Assembly: GCA_963838035.1 (NCBI GenBank)
Contig: CAWIPM010000009.1
Span: 1 to 64,000, forward strand
Length of the DNA stretch: 64,000 nucleotides
DNA from: CAVVNN01 sp963838035
GTDB taxonomy: Bacteria > Actinomycetota > Thermoleophilia > Solirubrobacterales > 70-9
Reading direction: 5' to 3'
Shown one piece after another: positions 33,667-43,294 of the stretch (position 1 is the stretch's first letter; each line of letters opens with the position of its first letter). Both the position numbers and the translations under genes were made by a program. The notes beneath the pieces are model-generated. The model ran no database searches. It had not been told where the DNA came from and saw nothing but the letters and a program-made list of their open reading frames with translations.

Positions 33667-35145
33667 CTACGCGGGGTCGCGGACCGTCGGCGGCACGTGG
33701 GGCGCGCTCGCCAGTGCCGCGCCGAGCGCGAGCAGAACCCAGGTGATCGGATCCTCGAAGAAACCGGCGTAGGCCATCGTGTGGACGAGCAATGCCACGA
33801 AAGTCGCGAGAACGGCGACGCGCGCTACGGATAGGCGCGCGGGTGTGCGAGCTGCCATCGTCCACAATGCGGTCACCACCAGCGCTGCATAGAGCACGAG
33901 CCCAACAAGGCCCTGCTCGGCAGCAACCGTGATCGGCTCGGTGTGGGAGATCGAGACCGGGACGTTCTTCTTGGCGCTGTGGTCACGGTAGGCGGCCTGG
34001 AAGGAGCCCGACCCGTAGCCTTGGATCGGACGTTCGCCGAAGAGTTCGATGCCACCGGAGATCAGGTTGGCGCGACCGCTGGTATCGGGGTTGAGGCGGA
34101 TCTTGCCCGAGCCGCCGACGAGGAGAACCACCAAGACCGCACCCACCACTCCCACGCTCACCGCCGCCAGCGTCCATCTCCAGCTCCACCGGATCGCGGC
34201 GAGGACGGCGAGGCCGGCAAGTAGGGCGAGGAAGCTCGACTGGGAGAAGGTCGGCACCAGCCCGATCCAGAGGATCGCGACGAGCGCGGTCAGCAGGACG
34301 ATGCCGCGTCGTTCCTTCGCCCACAACAGCGCCGCCATCGCCACCACGATTACCAGCGACAGGTAGCGGCCAAAGATGTTGGGGTCCCAGAAGACCGAGT
34401 TGACCCGGAAGTAGGTGTGGAATTCGTTCGACCTGATCACCTGGTCGTTCCAAAACAGGCTCCTGCTCGCATACTCGACGGAACCGACAACCACGAAGGC
34501 CAGCGCCTCGACGGCCACCACCCACAGCACCAGCGTCAGCAGCTTCCGGTCCCAGGCAACGTCCCGCAGCAGCCCGTACGCCAGCGAGAACGGCACGAAG
34601 AAGAAGCACACATCCTGCAGCCCTTTGGAGAAATCGGGCGAGTACAGCGTCTGCAAGGAATAGAGGACCACGACCGCGGCGAGGACTCTGGGCAGCCAGA
34701 CGACAGGTTTATGACTGGCGGGCGCCAGGGATTCCTCACGATTGACTCCCCAATCCCGAAGGGCAATCGCGAGCACTCCCCCCGCGATCACCAGGTACAG
34801 GGGGACGAGCAGGTTGGCCGTGTCGCCGCCGGCGTGGAGGGGGATGCGGAAAGGGAGGGCGGCGACAATTGCGAGCGGCAACACAACCGGCCAGCGGCGG
34901 AAGGCGGCGGTGAGGATTCCGGTGGCGACGAGCCCCGCGACGGCAAGGGCGGCCAGACGATCGGAGTGGTCCCGCAGATCGGCGATCTGGTGGGAATGCC
35001 ATTGGTCGCCGAGGATCAGGATCGGAAAGAGAACGATCGCGGCGAGCATCGCGGCGGAACGGCGGCGCCCCGGAGGGAGGAGGATCGCGGCGGCGCTCGC
35101 GCCGGCAGCGACCAGGACGCCAGCGCCGGCGAGGAGCCCGCTCAA
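33667..35145 (-). CDS. O-antigen polymerase/ligase-like membrane protein (Wzy/WaaL)
   Basis: About 492 residues with roughly 12 hydrophobic segments and the large extracytoplasmic loop of the Wzy_C family between helices near residues 360-420: ISGGIELFGERPIQGYGSGS, SHTEPITVAAEQGLVGL. The His in this loop is usually essential. It polymerises or ligates lipid-linked glycan units outside the membrane. The start is uncertain: a TTG at 35145 overlaps the previous stop (TTGA), and a start at 35172 is possible but lies deep in the upstream gene. Confidence 0.82.
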   Translation of the reverse strand: MSGLLAGAGVLVAAGASAAAILLPPGRRRSAAMLAAIVLFPILILGDQWHSHQIADLRDHSDRLAALAVAGLVATGILTAAFRRWPVVLPLAIVAALPFRIPLHAGGDTANLLVPLYLVIAGGVLAIALRDWGVNREESLAPASHKPVVWLPRVLAAVVVLYSLQTLYSPDFSKGLQDVCFFFVPFSLAYGLLRDVAWDRKLLTLVLWVVAVEALAFVVVGSVEYASRSLFWNDQVIRSNEFHTYFRVNSVFWDPNIFGRYLSLVIVVAMAALLWAKERRGIVLLTALVAILWIGLVPTFSQSSFLALLAGLAVLAAIRWSWRWTLAAVSVGVVGAVLVVLLVGGSGKIRLNPDTSGRANLISGGIELFGERPIQGYGSGSFQAAYRDHSAKKNVPVSISHTEPITVAAEQGLVGLVLYAALVVTALWTMAARTPARLSVARVAVLATFVALLVHTMAYAGFFEDPITWVLLALGAALASAPHVPPTVRDPA

Positions 35146-35639
35146 CTCTTCCCCCCTGCGGCGGCACCGCAACCGCCAGGGCGGGGCGGCGCCCGGTGCA
35201 GGCTGATCACGCCCGGCGGCACCAGGCTGCGTTCCTGGCCGAGGAGCTTCACCCGCAGCTTGTAGCGACCGGGTGGCGCGATGCCGTCGTTGCGGCTACG
35301 GCCGTTCCAGTGGAAGGTGTGGAAGTGGTAGCGCTTGAGGAACTCGTCACGTGCGAGCGTGATCACGACTCTGCCGCCGGGTTTGACCACCTGGACCGTC
35401 GCGTGATCGGACTGAGTGACGCGGAAGCGGATGCGCATCCGGTCGTAGCGACAGTCGCCGTTCGGAGTGAAGCTATGCACGGGGTTCTTCGGGTGGAGGA
35501 CGGGCGCGCCGTCGAAGGTGGCGTGGTCGAGCACGAGCGGGTCCCGCTTCAGCCGCTGCGACCAGCCGAAGGCGGCGATCGTGAGAACGACGAGCAGCGC
35601 GAATACGACAGCGGCTGCGCTAACCCGCCGTGGAGGCAT
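35142..35639 (-). CDS. Secreted FlgD/Ig-like domain protein
   Basis: 165 residues. One N-terminal membrane helix or signal anchor (SAAAVVFALLVVLTIAAFGW) is followed by an Ig-like fold resembling the FlgD_ig domain: HSFTPNGDCRYDRMRIRFRV, TFHWNGRSRNDG and APPGRYKLRVKLLG. These domains occur in cell-surface proteins; here it is probably a structural or adhesive envelope component. It overlaps the LytR_C gene by 20 bp and the polymerase gene by 4 bp, so it is inside the polysaccharide operon. Confidence 0.75.
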   Translation of the reverse strand: MPPRRVSAAAVVFALLVVLTIAAFGWSQRLKRDPLVLDHATFDGAPVLHPKNPVHSFTPNGDCRYDRMRIRFRVTQSDHATVQVVKPGGRVVITLARDEFLKRYHFHTFHWNGRSRNDGIAPPGRYKLRVKLLGQERSLVPPGVISLHRAPPRPGGCGAAAGGKS

Positions 35640-36387
35640 TGTCCTCGCCGACGATCACCGAGACCGGGGCTCCGACGGAGACCGAGTCGACTTCGGGGGT
35701 CATCAGCTGCACCTGTTCGATCCCCAGCTCCCGGCCGACGCGGCGCGCCTCCGGGGCGTGGCCCCGTTCGAACATGACAACGCTTTCGGCGTAGCTCGAG
35801 CTGCTGTTGGTGACGGCACCGAGCTTGAAGCCCTTGCGCTGGATCTTGTCTCCGTAGCGTTGCGCGAGGCCCGGGACGGCGGTGCCGTTGAGAACCGCCA
35901 CCTCGACTTCGCTCGGCTTGGAAACCGCGACTCTCTTGGCGCCCTTTCCGGAGGAACCGCCGGGAAGCCCGTGCAGGCTCACGTAGGCGACGCCGCCACC
36001 GATCACCAGCACCGCGGCGAAGATCGCCGCCAGGTAGCGCGGCTCGGCGATCCGGGCCCCACCGTCGGAGAGGCGCTGCCGAAAGCGCTCGCGACGGGTC
36101 AGCTCGGGAAGCCCGGCCTCGCGCCGCTGTCGCCGCTCCTCACGGAGCTCGATCGCCTGCTGCTCCGCGGTGCGGGCCTCCTCCAGGCGCCGCAGCCCCT
36201 CGGCCTTCTGGGCGGCCGCTGCCGAGGTCGACTCCTTGCGCTCGCTGTCGCGCTCGGGCGCCGAGCCCGCCCACTCGCGCAGGCGCCGGATGTCGCGGCC
36301 CTGCGCGAATGAGAGCAGGGCGAGGACGGCGAGGCCGAGGAACGCAGCCAGGCCGGCAAAAGCGCCGATTTCCTTGATCACTTCCAC
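35620..36387 (-). CDS. LytR C-terminal domain protein with coiled coil
   Basis: 255 residues from a GTG at 36387; a second GTG is at 36381. The first helix (IGAFAGLAAFLGLAVLALLS) is followed by a charged helical stretch (about 40-115: RRLEEARTAEQQAIELREER), a second membrane helix (about 120-140) and an extracytoplasmic LytR_C domain: VEVAVLNGTAVPGLAQRYG, VVMFERGHAPEARRVGRELG. LytR_C domains accompany LCP enzymes that attach glycans to the wall, but no LCP catalytic domain is present here. It starts 17 bp after capD. Probable role is in polysaccharide export or wall attachment. Confidence 0.82.
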   Translation of the reverse strand: MEVIKEIGAFAGLAAFLGLAVLALLSFAQGRDIRRLREWAGSAPERDSERKESTSAAAAQKAEGLRRLEEARTAEQQAIELREERRQRREAGLPELTRRERFRQRLSDGGARIAEPRYLAAIFAAVLVIGGGVAYVSLHGLPGGSSGKGAKRVAVSKPSEVEVAVLNGTAVPGLAQRYGDKIQRKGFKLGAVTNSSSSYAESVVMFERGHAPEARRVGRELGIEQVQLMTPEVDSVSVGAPVSVIVGEDNASTAG

Positions 36388-36404
36388 GGAGTGGCTGCGA
36401 GAGC

Positions 36405-38297
36405 CTAGTCGTCGTAGACGACCGTCGCCGCGTCGCCGCCGGGAGCGGCGATCATCGCGACCACCCGCTCGGCCAGATCGGCCTCGTCTCCGGCCAGCAC
36501 CAGGCCCTCCAGAGCGTTCAGGGTCGTGTCCACCCATTCCGGGTCGAGGGGCGCCGCTCGCACGGCCCGGTGGATCCGTTTCGACGCGGTCGGCTGCCTG
36601 CTCTCGGCCCGGCCGAACAGCTCCTCGTGCAGCTTCTCCCCGGGCCGCGGCTGGGTGAACTCGACCGCGATGTCGCGCTCCGGCTCGTACCCCGCTAGGC
36701 GGATCATGTTGTGCGCGAGGTCGACGATCTTTACCGGCTCGCCCATGTCGAGCACGAAGACCTCCCCCTTGCCGGCGCCGATGTCGCCGGCACGGATCAC
36801 CAGCTGCACCGCCTCGGGGATGGTCATGAAGTAACGGGTCATCTCCCGGTGGGTGACGGTGACCGGGCCGCCACGCTCGATCTGGCTGCGGAAGATCGGC
36901 ACGACGCTGCCCGAGGAGGCGAGCACGTTTCCGAAGCGGACGCTGGCGAAGCGGGTTCCGGGGTGCTTGTGCCCAGCCGACTCGACGATCCACTCGGCCA
37001 TCGCCTTCGATGCGCCCATCACCGTCTGCGGGTTGACCGCCTTGTCGGTGGAGATGAGGACGAAGCGCTCGACCTTCGAGGCCGCCGCCGTCTCCGCCGT
37101 GACCCGTGTCGCGATCGCGTTGTTGCGGACGGCCTCCAACGGGTTGGCCTCCATCAGCGGCACGTGCTTGTAGGCCGCTGCGTGGAACACGAGCGAGGGT
37201 TTGAAGCGCTGCATCACCTCGAGCATCCGGTGCGGCTCCTTGCAGTCGGCGAGCACCGACTCGACGCTGGTGAAGTGGCGCTCCTCGACCATCTCGCGAT
37301 CGATCTGGAAGAGGTTGTCCTCGGCGTGGTCGAGCATCACAAGAAGGCGAGGGCGGACGCGGGCGATCTGGCGGCACAGCTCCGAGCCGATCGAGCCGCC
37401 GGCCCCGGTGACGAGGACGATGCGGTCGCGCAGGTATGCGCCGACCCGGTCCAATTCGAAGACGACCGGGTCGCGGCCGAGCACGTCCTCGACCTGGACC
37501 TCGCGCAGCTGCTTGGTCAGCTGGACCCCGCCGCGCAGGAGCTCGAACACGGTGGGCAGGGTGCGCACTCGGATCTCGCGCTCGCGGCAGGCGGCGACGA
37601 CCTTGGCGCGCAGCGTTCCCGGCGCCGAGGGGATCGCGATAACCACCTCGTCTGGCTCGGTCTCGTCGAGAATCGCCGCGATCTGCTTGGTCGAGCCGAG
37701 GACCTTCAACCCGCCGGACATGCGCATCCCCCGCTTGCGGGGGTCGTCGTCGACGAAACCGATCGCGGTCGAGCCGAGGTTCGGGTTGAGCTGCAGCTCA
37801 CGGACCACCATCTGCCCGCCGGATCCCGCTCCGATCACCAACACCTCGTGCTTGGGCACCCGGGCGCCGCGCGACGGCCGCTCGACGATCAGCCGCACCG
37901 CCAGGCGTGCGCCCGCGATCAGCATCATCGTGAGGACGAAGTCCATCACCTCGACCGAGCGGGGCAGCGTGTGCGCGAACGGCTTCGCGACGGCGAAGAA
38001 GACGACGAGGAGCGCGCTGGCGACGGCGACCGCGCGGAAGATGACGAGGAAATCGCGGCCGCTGACGTAGCGCCACCACTTCTGGTAGAGGCCGAAGGCG
38101 GCGAAGACGACGAGCTTGCCGACGACGACGAAGCCGACCGACTGGGCGAACAGCACCGCATAGCGGTGCGGCATTCCGTGAGGGTCGTCGAGGAACCGCA
38201 GCTGGAAGGCGAGGAGGAAGGCGAGGGCGACCAGGGCCGCGTCGGCGGCCACCTGAAGGACTCGGTTGCGGTAGACGGGGTGGTTCAACCGCTTCAT
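36405..38297 (-). CDS. Large membrane nucleotide-sugar 4,6-dehydratase (CapD/WbpM family)
   Basis: 630 residues. Four membrane helices (about 10-120), a linking Rossmann-like CoA-binding-type domain (VLVIGAGSGGQMVVREL) and the catalytic SDR domain (VTGAGGSIGSELCRQI, HAAAYKHVPLMEANP, STDKAVNPQTVMGASKAMAE). As in other long-form UDP-GlcNAc 4,6-dehydratases, the usual YxxxK is MxxxK. It makes a keto-deoxy sugar for the glycan built by the genes that follow. A TAAACT box 11 nt before the ATG serves as -10. Confidence 0.92.
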   Translation of the reverse strand: MKRLNHPVYRNRVLQVAADAALVALAFLLAFQLRFLDDPHGMPHRYAVLFAQSVGFVVVGKLVVFAAFGLYQKWWRYVSGRDFLVIFRAVAVASALLVVFFAVAKPFAHTLPRSVEVMDFVLTMMLIAGARLAVRLIVERPSRGARVPKHEVLVIGAGSGGQMVVRELQLNPNLGSTAIGFVDDDPRKRGMRMSGGLKVLGSTKQIAAILDETEPDEVVIAIPSAPGTLRAKVVAACREREIRVRTLPTVFELLRGGVQLTKQLREVQVEDVLGRDPVVFELDRVGAYLRDRIVLVTGAGGSIGSELCRQIARVRPRLLVMLDHAEDNLFQIDREMVEERHFTSVESVLADCKEPHRMLEVMQRFKPSLVFHAAAYKHVPLMEANPLEAVRNNAIATRVTAETAAASKVERFVLISTDKAVNPQTVMGASKAMAEWIVESAGHKHPGTRFASVRFGNVLASSGSVVPIFRSQIERGGPVTVTHREMTRYFMTIPEAVQLVIRAGDIGAGKGEVFVLDMGEPVKIVDLAHNMIRLAGYEPERDIAVEFTQPRPGEKLHEELFGRAESRQPTASKRIHRAVRAAPLDPEWVDTTLNALEGLVLAGDEADLAERVVAMIAAPGGDAATVVYDD

Positions 38298-38308
38298 CGG
38301 ACGGGGCG

Positions 38309-38341
38309 AGTTTAGAGGCTGATCGGCCGCGTCAATACAAT
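38309..38341. promoter_or_regulatory. Divergent -10 boxes for capD-like gene and dedA-like gene
   Basis: Leftward TAAACT (plus-strand AGTTTA at 38309-38314), 11 nt before the ATG at 38297. Rightward TACAAT (38336-38341), 13 nt before the ATG at 38355. No clear -35 boxes are seen. Confidence 0.45.
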
Positions 38342-38354
38342 CCGCCGCTCGCGC

Positions 38355-39041
38355 ATGCTCCTCTTCTTCGCCAGCATCTCCGACAAGGTCGTCGAACCGA
38401 TCGTCGACGTCGCCACCGAATTCATCGGCTCGGCGGGGGTCGCAGCGGTCTTCTTACTGATGTTGCTGGAGTCGGCCTGCATCCCAATCCCAAGCGAGGC
38501 GATCATGTTGTTCGCGGGGTTCAGCGTCTCGAATGGCGAATTGACGCTGTTCGGGGTCGTCGCCGCGGGCGTGCTGGGGAACCTGGCCGGGTCGTGGATC
38601 GCCTACGCGGCCGGCTACTACGGGCGGCTCGACCTGCTCGAGAAGAACAGGCTGATCCACATTAGCCCCAGGCACCTGAAGTGGGCCGATGACTGGTTTG
38701 AACGCTACGGCGCCCCCACCGTCTTCTTTTCGAGGATGCTGCCGATCATCCGCACCTTCATCTCACTTCCCGCCGGCGTGGCGAAGATGCCGTTTTGGCG
38801 CTTTACCGCGTTCACCCTTGCCGGCTCGATCCCCTGGGTGCTGGCGCTGGCGCTGATCGGCCGCAGCGTCGGCGACAACTGGGAACACTGGCGCCACCAG
38901 CTCGGCTACCTCGACTACTTGGTGCTGGCGGCGATCGTCGCCGGGGTCATCTACCTGGTCGTGAAGCGGCGCCGTGGCGGCAGCCCCGGCGAGGGAGAGG
39001 CCGAGCAGGCCGGCTCGAGCGGAGCTGTGGAGTCCCTCTGA
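38355..39041 (+). CDS. DedA family membrane protein
   Basis: 228 residues, four or five hydrophobic segments. LESACIPIPSEAIMLFAGF near the start and FFSRMLPIIRTFISLPAGVA in the middle are the family's two re-entrant motifs with the conserved Glu and Arg residues. DedA proteins flip phospholipids or undecaprenyl phosphate. The downstream gene encodes undecaprenyl-diphosphate phosphatase, so recycling of the undecaprenyl carrier used by the neighbouring polysaccharide genes is the likely task. The 3' end overlaps that gene. Confidence 0.9.
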   Translation: MLLFFASISDKVVEPIVDVATEFIGSAGVAAVFLLMLLESACIPIPSEAIMLFAGFSVSNGELTLFGVVAAGVLGNLAGSWIAYAAGYYGRLDLLEKNRLIHISPRHLKWADDWFERYGAPTVFFSRMLPIIRTFISLPAGVAKMPFWRFTAFTLAGSIPWVLALALIGRSVGDNWEHWRHQLGYLDYLVLAAIVAGVIYLVVKRRRGGSPGEGEAEQAGSSGAVESL

Positions 39042-39843
39042 GCGCGGGGGACGACGGGAGCATCCCGGCCCGCCGCGCGGTGGCGCTGGGTCTCGTCCAG
39101 GGGCCGGCCGAGCTGCTCCCCATCTCCAGCTCCGCCCACATAGTCCTGGTGCCGTGGCTGGCCGGGTGGGACTGGGGCTCGATCGACCCGGAGGTGCGCA
39201 AGAGCTTCGAGGTGGCGCTGCACGCCGGCGCGGCGGCGGCGCTGCTGATCGGCCAGCGGCGGGTGATCGCCGAGGAGCTGCGCCAGTTCGACGGGCGGCG
39301 TGCCCTCGTCCTCGGCCTCTCCTTCCTGCCGGCGGCGGTCGTTGGCTACAAGCTGGAGCGCCCGATCGAGCGCCGGCTGGGCGGCCCTCGTGCCACCGCC
39401 TACGGGCTGCTCGCCGGGGCCGCCGCGATGCTGCTCGCCGACCGCCGGCCTCAGCAGCGCGGCCGAGGCGACGCGACCGCGGCCGACGGACTGGCCCTCG
39501 GGATCGCCCAGGCCAGCGCCCTGGCCCCCGGCGTCTCGCGCAACGGGGTCACGCTGGCGGCTGCGCGCTGGCGACGCTTCTCCCGTGACCAGGCGAACCT
39601 TCTCTCGCGCACGATCGCGCTGCCGATCATCGTCGGGGCGACCGGGCTGAAGGGCGCCCGCCTCGCCCGCCGCGGCGCCTCCCCGGAGCTGCGACGCTCG
39701 ATGGCGATCGGCGTGGCAGCCTCCTTCGCCTCGACCCTCGCCTCCCAGCGCCTGATCGGAGTGGTCGAGCGGGACCGCGCCCTCTGGCCATACGCCGCCT
39801 ATCGCGTCGGCCTCGCGGCCGCTGTTCTTGCAAAGCTCCACCG

Positions 39844-39847
<4 letters not shown>
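39038..39847 (+). CDS. uppP: Undecaprenyl-diphosphate phosphatase UppP/BacA
   Basis: Dephosphorylates undecaprenyl diphosphate to recycle the lipid carrier. The (E/Q)xxxE motif is VQGPAELLPISSSAH, with the Glu and His kept and Gln at the first position. The second motif is PGVSRNGVTLAAARW, with the catalytic Arg. About seven membrane segments. The start is unclear: CTG at 39038 overlaps the dedA stop (CTGA) and gives the usual N-terminal length (269 residues), while GTG at 39080 would cut into the first helix. The 3' end overlaps purM as ATGA. Confidence 0.85.
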
Positions 39848-40851
<1,004 letters not shown>

Positions 40852-40858
40852 GCCGCGA

Positions 40859-41737
40859 CTACGGCGCCTCCCAAATCGTGCCCGTGAGAGCGCGGACCGG
40901 GTGGAGGCGATGCTCGGCTGCGAGCCGCCAGAGCTCGGCGCAGGTCGCCGGGCCGGCGGTGCCGGCGAGAACCTCGGCCTCGCGGGTGGCGATGCGGCCG
41001 AATCGTGCCACCGCGTCGAGCGGCGACAGGGGGCCTTCGTTGACGACCCGGGCGCCGCCGGCCAGCGCCGCCTCGCGGTAGGCCTCGAGGGGCTGCCAGC
41101 CCCAGACGCCGCTGCGGCAGCCGTCGGTGGAGACGAAGACGGTGGAGGGGAGCGAAAGGCGCTCTCGTCCCTCCGTGTGGCTGAGCTTGCCGGCGGCGCG
41201 GGCCTCTTCCGGGATCTCGCGGACCTCCTCGAGGTCTGCCTCGAAGGCCTCTGCGGTGGCGTGCGAGGCCAGGTCGATCTCGAACCTCTGGGGGTCGAGG
41301 CCGGCCGGCGCCGCCTCGGCGAGGAGCGCGCTCGGGTGGTCGAGCCTGAGCCGCTCGCACATCAACCCCTCGCGCAGACGGCGGAGATAGCGGTAGCCGG
41401 CCTCCCAACCCTGTTCGCTCGCGGCCTTCACCGCCATGCAGGCGGGGTAGGTGCTCTCGATCGGGCTCTCGGTCCAAAGCCGCGGGTCACACGGCATTCC
41501 GGTCTTCCCAGCGACGTCGAGCCAGTGGGACATCAGGTCGGCGAAGCAGTCGGGGCCGGATCCGATCCGCCCCTCCTCGTCGCGATACTCGCTGCCGTAT
41601 CGGCGCGCCAGCCCGCCCATCACCCAGACGAACTCGAGCTCGCCGTCGAACTCCCAGATCAGCCTGCGCAGCTTCGGCTCGGTTCCCCACGACCACGAGC
41701 AGGCAGGATCGGTGTAGTAGCGAACCTCTACGGACAC
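40859..41737 (-). CDS. DsbA/FrnE-like thioredoxin-fold protein
   Basis: 292 residues from a GTG at 41737. EVRYYTDPACSWSWGTEPKL carries the active-site turn as CSWS, so only the first Cys of a CxxC remains, a monothiol form common in FrnE-like oxidoreductases. The helical insert and the cis-Pro region (LPSTVFVST) complete the fold. No signal peptide, so it is cytoplasmic. The long open stretch upstream of the GTG lies within the STPK promoter region. A TATTGT box sits 9 nt before the start. Redox or isomerase role unknown. Confidence 0.82.
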   Translation of the reverse strand: MSVEVRYYTDPACSWSWGTEPKLRRLIWEFDGELEFVWVMGGLARRYGSEYRDEEGRIGSGPDCFADLMSHWLDVAGKTGMPCDPRLWTESPIESTYPACMAVKAASEQGWEAGYRYLRRLREGLMCERLRLDHPSALLAEAAPAGLDPQRFEIDLASHATAEAFEADLEEVREIPEEARAAGKLSHTEGRERLSLPSTVFVSTDGCRSGVWGWQPLEAYREAALAGGARVVNEGPLSPLDAVARFGRIATREAEVLAGTAGPATCAELWRLAAEHRLHPVRALTGTIWEAP

Positions 41738-41771
41738 GGGTAATCGACAATACCCTCCGACCAAGCTCCCG
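41738..41771. promoter_or_regulatory. Divergent promoter region of FrnE-like and kinase genes
   Basis: 34-bp spacer. Leftward TATTGT (plus-strand ACAATA at 41747-41752) lies 9 nt before the GTG at 41737. Rightward TACCCT (41751-41756) lies 15 nt before the kinase ATG. GGTA and TACC arms (41739-41754) enclose the centre. Confidence 0.4.
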
Positions 41772-43292
41772 ATGGAACCCCGCCCCAGCTCGCAGATGAT
41801 CGGCACCGTGCTCTCCGGCCGCTACCGGCTGGAGGCGAAGCTGGGCAGCGGCGGCATGTCTACGGTCTACCTGGCTCGCGACGAGACGCTGGACCGGCCG
41901 GTTGCGGTGAAGGTGATGCACCGGGAGATGTCCGAGCAGGCCGATCAGCTCGAGCGCTTCCGCCAGGAGGCGCGGGCTGTGGCGAAGCTCTCCCATCCCA
42001 ACGTCGTCTCGGTGATCGACGCCGGTGAGGACGGCGGCCACCCCTACATCGTCTTCGAGTACGTCGAAGGGGAGACGCTGAAGCAGCGGATCGACCGGGT
42101 CGGAGCGCTCGACACCCAGGAGGCGGTCGCCTACGCGATCGAGATCGCGCGGGGGCTGAGCGTCGCCCACGCGCGTCACCTGGTCCATCGCGACATCAAG
42201 CCGCAGAACATCCTGATCGACAGCGAGGGCCGGGCGAAGCTGACCGACTTCGGCATCTCCCGCCAGCTCGAGCAGGCCGGGATGACCGCGACCGGCCGGG
42301 TCCTCGGCACCACCGACTACGTCGCGCCGGAGCAGGCGATGGGACGCGGAGCCGACCCGCGCTCGGACATCTACTCGCTAGGCGTGGTCCTCTACGAGAT
42401 GCTGGTCGGACAGGTTCCCTTCCACGCCGACAGCCAGGTCGGCGTCGCGATGAAACACGTCAACGAGGAACTGCCCGACGTCCAGCGGCGCCGGCCGGAC
42501 GTCTCTGCTGCGGTCGCCCTGGTTGTCGAGCGCGCAACCGCGAAGAGCCCCGAGCAACGCTACCACCACGTCGGCGAGATGATCGACGACCTCTCGACCG
42601 CGCTCGAGGTCGAGGCGGCGCGTGCGGGCGCGACCACCGGCGAGGCGACGAGCGTGCTCGATGCGGTGCCGCCGCCGAAGCGCAAGCTGTCGAGCGGTCG
42701 GCGCTGGTCGTGGGCGGCGATCCTCGCGCTGCTGCTGATCGCCGGGGGAGTGCTGCTCACCGTGCACCTGATCGGCAACGGCACGCTCGGAAACGGTGGG
42801 GCCGAGAAGGGGGCGGGAACGCCGATCGCGATCTCCTCCGCCACCGACTACGACCCCCAGGGCGACGGCGAAGAGGACGCCGCGACGATCAGCTTCGCGG
42901 TTGACGGCAACCCGACCGGGACCGCCTGGAGCAGCGAGCACTACGACACCAGCACCTTCGCCGGGACCAAGACCGGGCCCGACCCCGGGGTCGGGCTCTA
43001 CGTGACGTCGAAGTCGGACGCGACGCCCGCGAAGATGCTGGTGCGAACGCCGACGCCGGGCTGGGACGCCCAGGTCTTCGCGGCGCCGAGCGGGAGCGGG
43101 CCCCCCGGCGAACTATCCGGCTGGGGCGAGCCCGTGGGCGAGGTGAGCGACGCCGTCGCGGCACAGGAGATCGACCTCAAAGTCCCCACGCCCTCCCGCT
43201 ACTTTCTGCTCTGGTTCCAAAAAGCGGCCCCCGCGCACGACCAGGAAGGCCGCTACGACATCGAAGTCAGCGATGTCGAGCTGTTCCGCTGA
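41772..43292 (+). CDS. Transmembrane Ser/Thr protein kinase with extracellular discoidin-like domain
   Basis: 506 residues. The kinase domain covers about 18-275: GSGGMSTVYLARD (P-loop), VAVKVM (Lys), HRDIKPQNIL (catalytic loop, from 139) and DFGISR (from 159), so it looks active. A membrane helix at about 312-334 is followed by an extracellular domain with YDPQGDGEEDAATISFAVDG and TAWSSEHYDT, as in the C-terminal sugar-binding-like domain of actinobacterial MviN-type proteins. It probably senses a wall or glycan ligand. Convergent with ddl (2 bp apart). Confidence 0.9.
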   Translation: MEPRPSSQMIGTVLSGRYRLEAKLGSGGMSTVYLARDETLDRPVAVKVMHREMSEQADQLERFRQEARAVAKLSHPNVVSVIDAGEDGGHPYIVFEYVEGETLKQRIDRVGALDTQEAVAYAIEIARGLSVAHARHLVHRDIKPQNILIDSEGRAKLTDFGISRQLEQAGMTATGRVLGTTDYVAPEQAMGRGADPRSDIYSLGVVLYEMLVGQVPFHADSQVGVAMKHVNEELPDVQRRRPDVSAAVALVVERATAKSPEQRYHHVGEMIDDLSTALEVEAARAGATTGEATSVLDAVPPPKRKLSSGRRWSWAAILALLLIAGGVLLTVHLIGNGTLGNGGAEKGAGTPIAISSATDYDPQGDGEEDAATISFAVDGNPTGTAWSSEHYDTSTFAGTKTGPDPGVGLYVTSKSDATPAKMLVRTPTPGWDAQVFAAPSGSGPPGELSGWGEPVGEVSDAVAAQEIDLKVPTPSRYFLLWFQKAAPAHDQEGRYDIEVSDVELFR

Positions 43293-43294
43293 GC

